This document shows positions 56,851 through 63,957 of a stretch of 64,000 nt of DNA, in pieces (positions within the stretch are counted from its first letter, which is position 1; every line of letters starts with the position of its first letter). The notes below the pieces were generated by a model. The model saw only the letters and a program-made list of their open reading frames with translations. It did not search any database and was not told the origin of the DNA. A program made the position numbers and the translations under genes. Source of the DNA: Pseudoclavibacter sp. Marseille-Q3772 (lineage in GTDB: Bacteria > Actinomycetota > Actinomycetes > Actinomycetales > Microbacteriaceae); NCBI RefSeq assembly GCF_916618895.1, contig NZ_OU745391.1, positions 1,550,001 through 1,614,000 of the forward strand, written 5' to 3'.

Positions 56851-57474
56851 ATGCTGCCTAAAGAGATGAAGTTGAAGTATTGGCTCGCGGCACTGTATGC
56901 GTTGCTCTTGCCATTGGTTCTGGCTAGCTGTGCAGATCTTCCTGATTCCTCAGAGGGCGTAAGTGGTAACATCGATCACAGCAAAGATGAGTACGCAACC
57001 CTGCATCCGGAGGATGTTAAGTCTCGTTCAGTTGAATTACAGCATCAGGTCCTTGACTTAATGCCGCGGCAAGACTTCGAGGGGAATAATTTCCCAGATA
57101 TCGATGCTGATATAAAGCACGGACTGATGAAATGTGCACCGATTTTATCGGAAGAGTACTATCAAGAGGAAGTAGAAGCCGTCCAATATCCGGGCGTGTT
57201 CGTGGTGCGGCTGGACGAGGATGCCTCCAAAGAAGAGGTCGCAAAGAAGACGTATCGATCGGTCGTAGCAGAGCTCGGTATGGCCGATGCAGACGTAGAT
57301 GCTTCTCCTGATGATTACGGATCATATCCCCGAGTCGCTACTGAGGACGGCTACTTGATCACCATTTCGTTTACACATTCCGAAGATACCCCCGCGGGTG
57401 AAGTTTGGGTTGATGTGTGGAGTCCGTGTTTTATTCCTGAGGGTGGGACGCTTCCGCCCGGTCGGAAGATCTAG
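56851..57474 (+). CDS. Lipoprotein paralogue 2 (orphan immunity candidate)
   Basis: 207 residues from ATG 56851 (or 202 from 56866). Signal peptide ends VLASC. Core: LHPEDVKSRSVELQHQVLDLMP, DADIKHGLMKCAPILSEEYY, QYPGVFVVRL, and the terminal VWSPCFIPEGGTLPPGRK-I. The middle differs strongly from paralogue 1, while the last 20 codons are almost identical. Base composition is visibly more AT-rich than the genome around it. It is preceded by effector remnant A and followed by remnant B. Confidence 0.72.
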   Translation: MLPKEMKLKYWLAALYALLLPLVLASCADLPDSSEGVSGNIDHSKDEYATLHPEDVKSRSVELQHQVLDLMPRQDFEGNNFPDIDADIKHGLMKCAPILSEEYYQEEVEAVQYPGVFVVRLDEDASKEEVAKKTYRSVVAELGMADADVDASPDDYGSYPRVATEDGYLITISFTHSEDTPAGEVWVDVWSPCFIPEGGTLPPGRKI

Positions 57475-57489
57475 CGTCGGTGTTCGCGC

Positions 57490-57618
57490 GTGTTTGATAA
57501 GACGTACGTTGATCCACATGTTGATAATGATGGATTCGATGGTCACGTGCGCATTGCCGAGGGTGAAGAGAATAACTGGCACGGAGTCGGTGTGATAGAA
57601 AACGAAGTTTTGGGCTGA
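57490..57618 (+). pseudogene. Effector 3'-end remnant B
   Basis: A 42-codon frame (VFDKTYVDPHVDNDGFDGHV..., ending VIENEVLG and stop) matching effector residues 513-554 without a gap up to GHVRIAEG, then diverging. Its stop directly abuts the region of the lipoprotein 3 start. Confidence 0.82.
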
Positions 57619-57633
57619 GTGAGGGGTATCGGC

Positions 57634-58227
57634 GTGTTAGATGAGACTAAATGCTCGACCTGGAAGGTGATATCGAGAAGTGTACTTGCTGGGCTGTTCG
57701 TTGTCGCGGCGGGGTGCAGCCAGGTGAGACCGGAATCCTCAAAGGAATATCCTACCCTCCAGCCCGAGGTCGCGAAAGCTCGTTCAATAGAGATTCAACA
57801 CGAAGTGATGTCATTAATCCCCGAAGAGTATTTAACTGGAAATGACTTGCCTAGTATTGACGCGGATATAAAACATGTTCTGTACAAATGCTCGCCCATT
57901 CTGAGTGAAGATTACTCAAGAGATGAAACGGTGCTAGTCCAGTATCCTGGTATGTTTGCCGTAAGTTTAGATGTTGGGGCGCCATTAGAAGAAGTTGCTG
58001 AAGTTACATATAAATCGACTGCGCGTGAGCTGGGTGTACCAGAAACGGATGTTGATGCAGAGTTAAGTGGTTTCTATTATCCCCCAATTGAGACAGAGGA
58101 TGGTTATTCGATTATTATCTCGCTAGCTGAAGTGGATAATTCCCCCAAAGATCAACTAGCCGTCGATGTGTGGAGCCCGTGCTTTATTCCCGAGGGTGGG
58201 ACGCTTCCACCCGGTCGGAAGATCTAG
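57634..58227 (+). CDS. Lipoprotein paralogue 3 (orphan immunity candidate)
   Basis: 197 residues from GTG 57634, favoured by GAGGGG 7 bp upstream (GTG 57619 also open). Signal peptide ends VVAAGC. Core: LQPEVAKARSIEIQHEVMSLIP, DADIKHVLYKCSPILSEDY, QYPGMFAVSL and the shared VWSPCFIPEGGTLPPGRK-I end. Closest to paralogue 2 and to the shortened paralogue 6. Composition is AT-rich: 57841-57900 has 24 G/C of 60 by my count, against a genome background well over 60 percent. Confidence 0.72.
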   Translation: MLDETKCSTWKVISRSVLAGLFVVAAGCSQVRPESSKEYPTLQPEVAKARSIEIQHEVMSLIPEEYLTGNDLPSIDADIKHVLYKCSPILSEDYSRDETVLVQYPGMFAVSLDVGAPLEEVAEVTYKSTARELGVPETDVDAELSGFYYPPIETEDGYSIIISLAEVDNSPKDQLAVDVWSPCFIPEGGTLPPGRKI

Positions 58228-58242
58228 CGTCGGTGTTCGCGC

Positions 58243-58372
58243 GTGTTTGATAAGACGTACGTTGATCCACATGTTGATAATGATGGATTCGATGGTCACG
58301 TGCGCATTGCCGAGGGGGGAGGAGCGAAATTCATCTGGTGTGGGGGTCGTGCAGGCAGAAATCGCGGACTAA
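58243..58372 (+). pseudogene. Effector 3'-end remnant C, frameshifted
   Basis: Begins VFDKTYVDPHVDNDGFDGHV like remnant B, identical to it in DNA over about 75 bases. After RIAEGG the homology shifts by one frame to ERNSSGVGVVQAEIAD and a TAA stop at 58370-58372, matching the effector end (NSNELGVEAIADEIED). In the unshifted frame it reads straight into lipoprotein 4, making a fused frame that is probably not translated as such. Confidence 0.8.
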
Positions 58373-58383
58373 GGAGAGATGAA

Positions 58384-58956
58384 GTGGTTCGTAAGAGTTT
58401 CGTGCTTGTCCTTGTTGGAGTGCTGGCCTTGTCAGTGTTTGCCGGGTGTACTCACCGAGTGCAGGGCGCTCAAGATATCCCCGTGATGAATGTGTTTGAT
58501 GCGAAACGGCGATCGCTTGAGATTCAGAGAAAGATTGAGACATTTGTTGGTCATGACGTTGCGAGTGAAAATGACTTCCAATCACCCGATGAGGAATATG
58601 AGTTTACCCTGTTGAACTGTGCTCCAATTCTGTCAGAGCAATATTCGAAGGCTGATGGCAATGCGGTTCAATACCCAGGCATGTTCGCGATTAAACTTGA
58701 CCGGGGTGTCGTTGGAACGGATGTTATCAAGGATGTCTATAAGCAGGTGGTTAGGGAATATGGCCAGGAAAGTGTTACGCAGGTTGCGCTTGAGGATGAT
58801 GGTAGTGCGCCTATTATCTACACGCGGGACGGATTCCAGGTTCGACTTGCTTTATTCTGGGATAATGATGCGGCTGCTCATATTTTAACTGTTGATGTGT
58901 GGAGCCCGTGTTTTATTCCCGAGGGTGGGACGCTTCCGCCTGGTCGAAAGATTTAG
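58384..58956 (+). CDS. Lipoprotein paralogue 4 (orphan immunity candidate)
   Basis: 190 residues from GTG 58384, preceded by TAAGGAGAG that overlaps the remnant C stop. Signal peptide ends VFAGC. Core: NVFDAKRRSLEIQRKIETF, TLLNCAPILSEQY, QYPGMFAIKL, IIYTRDGFQVRLAL and the shared VWSPCFIPEGGTLPPGRK-I end. The most divergent in the middle. Confidence 0.7.
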   Translation: MVRKSFVLVLVGVLALSVFAGCTHRVQGAQDIPVMNVFDAKRRSLEIQRKIETFVGHDVASENDFQSPDEEYEFTLLNCAPILSEQYSKADGNAVQYPGMFAIKLDRGVVGTDVIKDVYKQVVREYGQESVTQVALEDDGSAPIIYTRDGFQVRLALFWDNDAAAHILTVDVWSPCFIPEGGTLPPGRKI

Positions 58957-59154
58957 CTGTCGACAGTGGGGTCGCTATATCTTGATCGTGATCCGATTTG
59001 CATCTCAGAGGTGCATAACTGCTGAAATTGGTTTGCCACGAATGCGTCGCTTGGGACGATGTATTCAGCTGATGAGTGAGGGTTGGAGGTGCGACGACGA
59101 GTGGAAGAGTCTGCTGATGTTGGTGGTCAACCGTTGGTGGCGGTGACTATTGGT

Positions 59155-59775
59155 ATGAAGAGGGTGCTGCATTCAAGTCCGTGGACACAACTTGCAAGTC
59201 GAAACATGTTGCGAGCGCTCTCAGCACTAGCGTTGACTGCTGTTCCTACGGCGTTGGTCGGATGCGCTGAAAGCCAGGGGCAAGATGCTCCTACGGTAAC
59301 AATGCGGCCCGCAGAGGCGCGGGACCGTTCTTTGGCTCTGCAGCGTGAAATTATCGAGATGATTCCTGCAGAGGACCGGGAGGATAACTTCTTGCCCGGC
59401 GTTGACGGTAAGCCTCGCAAGCTGTACTTCTGCAAGCCCATCCTGTCTGAAGAGTATTACCAAGACTCAGGAACGGATGTAGAAGCGGTGCAGTACCCGG
59501 GGCGAGTTTTTGTCGCGGTAGATCGGGATGCGTCAGTGGACACGATCGTTCTTAATATTAATGAGCGGCTGAGTCAGCGTGATGGCTGGACCAGTGAACG
59601 TCGCGGCACGATAGACCCGGAGGATCCACCGTACATTTACTCTCCGGATGGTTATCAAATTGCCGTGCGTTCGGATCCGGTACCCGATACTGATAGTGAT
59701 TCTGTCCAGATTGTGGTCTGGAGCCCTTGTTTCATTCCTGAGGGTGGGACGCTTCCGCCCGGCCGGAAGATCTAG
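59155..59775 (+). CDS. Lipoprotein paralogue 5 (orphan immunity candidate)
   Basis: 206 residues from ATG 59155; other starts (TTG 59083, ATG 59206) are possible because no strong ribosome site is seen. Signal peptide ends ALVGC. Core nearly parallel to paralogue 1: RPAEARDRSLALQREIIEMIP, FLPGV, KLYFCKPILSEEYY, VQYPGRVFVAV, DPPYIYSPDGYQIAVRS, QIVVWSPCFIPEGGTLPP. The likeness to paralogue 1, which is four genes away, suggests duplication of an entire effector-immunity unit. No remnant precedes it; the 198-bp gap 58957-59154 shows nothing recognisable. Confidence 0.7.
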   Translation: MKRVLHSSPWTQLASRNMLRALSALALTAVPTALVGCAESQGQDAPTVTMRPAEARDRSLALQREIIEMIPAEDREDNFLPGVDGKPRKLYFCKPILSEEYYQDSGTDVEAVQYPGRVFVAVDRDASVDTIVLNINERLSQRDGWTSERRGTIDPEDPPYIYSPDGYQIAVRSDPVPDTDSDSVQIVVWSPCFIPEGGTLPPGRKI

Positions 59776-59822
59776 CGTCGGTGGCGGGTAAAGTACTGTC
59801 AAATACGCCGCTTCGGCCAGTG

Positions 59823-59924
59823 ATGCAATGTGCAACGGTTGCTATTGGTCATAGTGCTGGAATGTCTAAGCATTCTGCATCTGAGCTGTCTGCCATGGTG
59901 GCTGACGAGGTCACGAATCAGTGA
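59823..59924 (+). pseudogene. Effector nucleophile-elbow remnant D
   Basis: A 33-codon frame (ATVAIGHSAGMSKHSASELS ... VTNQ and stop) matching effector residues 440-466, including the GHSAG nucleophile motif (effector: ETVSIGHSAGMTKISAAEMA). The surrounding effector domain is gone. It lies between paralogues 5 and 6. Confidence 0.78.
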
Positions 59925-59942
59925 CCCGAAGAGGAGCCTGAA

Positions 59943-60386
59943 ATGTCAGTTTCGGGCCGCGTTCGGCCCTTCAGAGCGCTGCAATATTCCCTGGTAGCTT
60001 CAGCACTGCTCTTGGCCGGATGCACGACCGGGGAGGACGAGCTCTCACCCGACGATCTGCCCAGCCCAGAGAGCGCAAAAGCTCGTTTGATTGAGCTGCA
60101 GCACTCGCGACTGTATTCCGTACGTCTGGAAGCAGGTGCGCCGTTACAGCAAGCGGCTGAGGCTACGTATACATCGGCTGCGCGCGAATTTGGTATCCCA
60201 GGGACAGATATCGATGCAAAGCAAACTGACTCCTATTACCCGCCAATCATGGCCTCGGACGGGTATCTAATCAACGTCGGTGTTATCGGCCCAGTAGATG
60301 CACCCGAAGGGAACCTCATCATCGATGTGTGGAGTCCGTGCTTCGTCGAGGACGAGTCAACGCGCCCTACCTGGATGGAAGAATAA
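59943..60386 (+). CDS. Lipoprotein paralogue 6, internally shortened
   Basis: 147 residues from ATG 59943. Signal peptide ends LLLAGC. It aligns with paralogue 3 at both ends (PESAKARLIELQH; GAPLQQAAEATYTSAAREFG; SYYPPI) but about 48 residues between QH and the YSVRL strand are missing, including the first conserved Cys. The end reads DVWSPCFVEDESTRP instead of the shared tail. The frame is intact. It may be a decaying copy or a reduced functional form. Confidence 0.65.
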   Translation: MSVSGRVRPFRALQYSLVASALLLAGCTTGEDELSPDDLPSPESAKARLIELQHSRLYSVRLEAGAPLQQAAEATYTSAAREFGIPGTDIDAKQTDSYYPPIMASDGYLINVGVIGPVDAPEGNLIIDVWSPCFVEDESTRPTWMEE

Positions 60387-60403
60387 CTGCCCGCATCCGC
60401 TCA

Positions 60404-60661
60404 CTAACCACCGGCAAACGGCGGCAGGACATCAACCTGCGCATCCGCTGCGAGCCCTATCGACTCATCCTCGCCCGCATTGCACGGCGGTACACGCGAC
60501 CCGGAAACAAGCAGCGAACACTGCGCCAACACCCGCGAAAACTCGTCACCGAACTGCACGCGCAGGGCATCACACAATTCACCGGTGGTAGCAGCCGCGA
60601 CCGTCAGTGAATCAGTACCGGCCGCATCCGCCGCCGCCGCAAACAATCGCACATTAGCCAT
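60404..60661 (-). CDS. moaD: Molybdopterin synthase small subunit (MoaD/ThiS)
   Basis: An 85-residue ubiquitin-like sulfur carrier from ATG 60661, ending in the essential Gly-Gly (PPFAGG). The frame is open to 60754 but the family start is MANVRLFAAAADAAG. MoeB adenylates the terminal Gly and the thiocarboxylate is used by MoaE. Overlaps the DUF6457 gene by 8 bp; its stop is 17 bp from the end of the island. Confidence 0.88.
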   Translation of the reverse strand: MANVRLFAAAADAAGTDSLTVAAATTGELCDALRVQFGDEFSRVLAQCSLLVSGSRVPPCNAGEDESIGLAADAQVDVLPPFAGG

Positions 60662-60926
60662 TGGCTTCCCCGTGCGTTTCAACAAACTCGCGCACAATCG
60701 CATCTGCCTCGGCGTAGCTCGATACCGTGCCTCGGCCAAGCGCCAGCCCCACAATGAACGAGGTCACCGGCGCAGCCGGGCGTACGACACCGTGCGCCAC
60801 CACTCCGGTCAGACCCAACAGGTCAGCCGTCGGCACCTCGTCGGCACGCAAACCAAGCGCGGGACTGATCTGCGCAACCCACTCTGGAAGTCCCTCGGGC
60901 AGGGTGCGGTTACCGGAATCGCTCAT
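60654..60926 (-). CDS. DUF6457 protein
   Basis: A 90-residue protein from ATG 60926 (AAGGAGACATC upstream). It begins MSDSGNRTLPEGLPEWVAQI and has LGLTGVVAHGVVRPAAPVTSFIVGLALG, the pattern of DUF6457 proteins found among actinobacterial molybdenum-cofactor genes, often near MobA. Molecular role unknown. Sits between moaC and moaD in the operon. Confidence 0.8.
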   Translation of the reverse strand: MSDSGNRTLPEGLPEWVAQISPALGLRADEVPTADLLGLTGVVAHGVVRPAAPVTSFIVGLALGRGTVSSYAEADAIVREFVETHGEANG

Positions 60927-60955
60927 GATGTCTCCTTCGAACACGAGTCAAGCAA

Positions 60956-61450
60956 CTATTCGGCATCGCCCGGGCCAAACCCGTCTCGGTACCACGCACC
61001 AGACTTACCGCCCGTCTTGGCAATTAGCTCAATGCGCTCAACGGCCACCGACTTATCGAGCCCCTTGACCATATCGACCACGTTCAACGCGGCGATCGAT
61101 ACTGCCGTGAGCGCCTCCATCTCAACGCCGGTGCGATCGGCAGTGCGCACCGTCGCCTCAATCGCAACGCCGTCCTCGGCCAACGCCACCTCAACACTCG
61201 CGCCGTGCACACCGATGATATGTGCCAGCGGTAACAGTTCCGCGCACTTCTTCGCGCCAGCGATACCGGCGACGCGAGCCAGCGCGAACACGTCCCCCTT
61301 CGGTACCGTCTGGTCGCGCAGGGCCTGCATCACCGCATCCGAACAGCGCACGAACCCGCGCGCCGTCGCCGAACGAATCGTCGGCTGCTTCTCGGCCACA
61401 TCGACCATGTGTACCCGACCGGAACCGTCCAAGTGTGTAAACGAACTCAT
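60956..61450 (-). CDS. moaC: Cyclic pyranopterin monophosphate synthase
   Basis: A 164-residue MoaC from ATG 61450, which overlaps the moeA stop. Family motifs: FTHLDGSGRVHMVDVAEK, KGDVFALARVAGIAGAKKCAELLPLAH, GVEMEALTAVSIAALNVVDMVKG and AKTGGKSG. Completes cPMP formation after MoaA. Confidence 0.95.
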   Translation of the reverse strand: MSSFTHLDGSGRVHMVDVAEKQPTIRSATARGFVRCSDAVMQALRDQTVPKGDVFALARVAGIAGAKKCAELLPLAHIIGVHGASVEVALAEDGVAIEATVRTADRTGVEMEALTAVSIAALNVVDMVKGLDKSVAVERIELIAKTGGKSGAWYRDGFGPGDAE

Positions 61451-62727
61451 GCCAAAATCTCCCAAACCTCCAAGCGGTCACCTGCTCGCACCGCGGCGCG
61501 ATCCGGCGGCACCACCGCCAACCCCTCGGCGAGTGCAATCCGACCAACCATATGCGAACCGGAACCACCCGAGTGTGCTGGCACCACCGTATCGGCACCC
61601 ACCCAGCGAATCGGCATCAGCTGCATCCGCCCCTGCGGCGAACTCCACGCTTCCCCGGCAACAGCCTCCCGAGACTCGCGCAACGGTCCAACCTCGCCGC
61701 GCAGTCGCCGCAACGCCGGCCGCACAAACGCCTCAAACGACACCAGCGCGCTCACCGGATTGCCCGGCAAACAAAACACCAGCGCACCATCCACACGGCC
61801 AAAGCCCTGCGGCTTACCCGGCTGCATCGCCACCTTCGTGAACCGCACACCGCGCTCAGCAAGGTGCAGGCGCACCACATCGAACGCCCCCACGCTCACA
61901 CCGCCGGTGGTAATCACCACATCCGCGTTCGCGCAAGCGCTGGTAATCACCCGCAGCAAGCTCTCGCCAGAATCATCCGCCCGGAAGGTACCCACCACCT
62001 CGGCGCCCGCTTCGGCCGCAAGCAGCGACACCATCGGCGTATTCGAATCAAAGAGCCGACCGCGAGGTGGGGTAGCGGATGCGTCCCCCCGGACTTCGGC
62101 GTCGGCTGCGGTTTCTGACGCGATCGCAGCCGCGGACGGATCAATCAACTCACTACCGGTGGCAATCACCGCCACGCGCGGCCGCGCAGTGACCGCGACC
62201 TCGCTAACGCCTGCAGCAGCGACCGTTGCCAGCGCGCGCGCCGTCAACGTGACACCGGCTGGCAACAATTGCGTACCCGCACGCATATCTTCACCGGCAC
62301 AGCGGATGTGCGCACCACGGGTACCCGGTCGGGTGACCTCCACAATCTTCGGCGGAGTCTCGGCCACCGCAGTGCCCAGCGTTGTCGATTCAAACGGCAC
62401 GATGGTATCTGCGCTCGAGGGCACCGGTGCGCCGGTCATGATCCGCGCACACGTACCCGGGGAAAGCACCGGATCATCACCGCAACCGGCCGGAATATCG
62501 GCAACCACCCGAAGCGACACCGGTGCATCCGTGCTGGCTGCCGCCACATCATCAAAGCGAACCGCGTACCCATCCATTGCCGAATTATCAAAACCGGGCA
62601 AGTCAACGCGCGCGCTCACCGACTCGGCCAGAATGCATCCGTGCGCATCCTGCAACGACACGCGCCGCGGCGGTAGGGGATCGGATGCGGTCAGGACCGC
62701 CTCGAGGTGTTCGTCAACGGGAATCAC
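61447..62727 (-). CDS. moeA: Molybdopterin molybdenumtransferase
   Basis: A 426-residue MoeA from GTG 62727 (GGAGCCGAT upstream). Key segments: LPGFDNSAMDGYAVR near residue 43, PAGCGDDPVLSPGTCARIMTGAPVP, VITTGGVSVGAFDVV, GKPQGFGRVDGALVFCLPGNPVSALVSFE. Inserts molybdate into adenylylated molybdopterin made by Mog. Starts 36 bp after moeB. Confidence 0.95.
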   Translation of the reverse strand: MIPVDEHLEAVLTASDPLPPRRVSLQDAHGCILAESVSARVDLPGFDNSAMDGYAVRFDDVAAASTDAPVSLRVVADIPAGCGDDPVLSPGTCARIMTGAPVPSSADTIVPFESTTLGTAVAETPPKIVEVTRPGTRGAHIRCAGEDMRAGTQLLPAGVTLTARALATVAAAGVSEVAVTARPRVAVIATGSELIDPSAAAIASETAADAEVRGDASATPPRGRLFDSNTPMVSLLAAEAGAEVVGTFRADDSGESLLRVITSACANADVVITTGGVSVGAFDVVRLHLAERGVRFTKVAMQPGKPQGFGRVDGALVFCLPGNPVSALVSFEAFVRPALRRLRGEVGPLRESREAVAGEAWSSPQGRMQLMPIRWVGADTVVPAHSGGSGSHMVGRIALAEGLAVVPPDRAAVRAGDRLEVWEILA

Positions 62728-62763
62728 TGCAATCGGCTCCTTCGCATCACTACTGCCACCACG

Positions 62764-63876
62764 CTATCGAGCAACACTGTCTAACGCCCGCACACCACCA
62801 TCGAGTGTGGTGACCCGGTCATAACCGGCATCCCGCAGTAGCGCAGCCGCCGCCCGCGCTCGCGGACCGAGCGCGCAGACCACCGCGATCGGCGCATCCG
62901 GCAACACCAGCGCGCCGGAGATCAGCGCGGACTCGAGCTGCTCGAGTGCGATGTGAGCGTAGGGGCGGTTGAGCGTCAAATCGGGGTGCGCGGCCGGGCG
63001 AACATCGAGGATGAACGCATCGTCGGCGAGCGTCACTGTGGGTCGCTGTTGTTGGAGTGCTGTGTGTGCCTGCTGGGCGGGCCGAGTGTCGGCCGGCTGC
63101 CGCTCGTGCTGCGGATCCGTTTCTCGAGCCGCTGCCAAGGGAATCTCGCGCACCCGCCCGTGCCGTGCATCCCACGACCGAACCACACCGGATAGCGGCG
63201 GTCCTGAGTCGGTCACCAGTCGCAGGGCTTCCCCCGCCATCGCGCCACCGATCTCGGCGGTCAACGGTGAAAACACTCCCGCGCTCGCACAGTTCGGTGT
63301 GTCCGTAGCGTCCAACAGCGCCTTTCGATCCACCAGGTCATCAAGTTGCGCACCACCGGCGGTAAACACGGTCAGTAAGCCATCCCAGCCGAGCGCTGAA
63401 CCCCACACCAGCGGTATGCCCAGGTGCCGTGCCGCATCGGCAATTGCGAACCGAGTCGGCCACTGGTCGGTGGTGTCGAGCACCACATCCGCGCCTGCCA
63501 AAAGTGCACGCGCGTTTGGGTCGGTTAGCCGGATGCGGTGAGTTGCGATGCGCGTGCCCATACCGGCGAGCGCTTCGGTCGCCGCCTCGACCTTGGCGCG
63601 GCCGATGTCCTCGCGTCGGTACAGCGTCTGGCGTGCAAGATTACTGGCCTCCACCACATCGTCATCAATGATGGTGATTCGACCGACACCACTTGCCGCA
63701 AGCGACAGTAGTGCCGGGCAGCCGAGCCCGCCCGCGCCGACGACCGCTACGTGTGCATCCGCAGCCCGGCGAACGGCCCGTTCGCCGTACCCGAGCAGAC
63801 TGCGGTGCCGGGCCTGCACCTGCTGCACAACGGCGGCGTCACCTTCAGCAGGGTTGGTTGCGGCGGGCATGGTCAT
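62764..63876 (-). CDS. moeB: MoeB/ThiF-type adenylyltransferase with rhodanese domain
   Basis: A 370-residue E1-like enzyme that adenylates the MoaD (and perhaps ThiS) C-terminus. Nucleotide loop GAGGLGCPAL (47-56), TTDQWPTR, and Cys196 in TPNCASAGVFSPL. Residues 285-370 form a rhodanese-like domain with Cys334 in VVCALGPR. The CxxC pairs that bind zinc in MoeB are absent: only Cys53, Cys196 and Cys334 remain, so the zinc-knuckle seems lost. First gene of the minus-strand molybdenum operon. Confidence 0.9.
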   Translation of the reverse strand: MTMPAATNPAEGDAAVVQQVQARHRSLLGYGERAVRRAADAHVAVVGAGGLGCPALLSLAASGVGRITIIDDDVVEASNLARQTLYRREDIGRAKVEAATEALAGMGTRIATHRIRLTDPNARALLAGADVVLDTTDQWPTRFAIADAARHLGIPLVWGSALGWDGLLTVFTAGGAQLDDLVDRKALLDATDTPNCASAGVFSPLTAEIGGAMAGEALRLVTDSGPPLSGVVRSWDARHGRVREIPLAAARETDPQHERQPADTRPAQQAHTALQQQRPTVTLADDAFILDVRPAAHPDLTLNRPYAHIALEQLESALISGALVLPDAPIAVVCALGPRARAAAALLRDAGYDRVTTLDGGVRALDSVAR

Positions 63877-63937
63877 ACCTCAAATCTAGCCTGCTCGTAT
63901 CGTCTCCGCCCTTCGTGACGGTCCGCCGAACGTGTCG

Positions 63938-63957
63938 TTAGGATGAGAATCATTCTG
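63938..63957. promoter_or_regulatory. Fur/Zur-like box upstream of an unseen gene
   Basis: GATGAGAATCATTCT (63942-63956) is a near-palindrome (AGAAT-C-ATTCT) close to the Fur/Zur consensus ATGATAATCATTAT. It overlaps a TTAGGAT -10-like sequence at 63938-63944. An ATG at 63994, 12 bp after AGGAAG, may start a gene that continues past the window. Iron or zinc control of that gene is inferred. Confidence 0.45.

Noticed and set aside
58243..58383. Effector fragment as a real N-terminal domain of lipoprotein 4
   Set aside because: The fragment shifts frame relative to the effector, and a good ribosome site with a GTG just before the signal peptide marks the true start at 58384.
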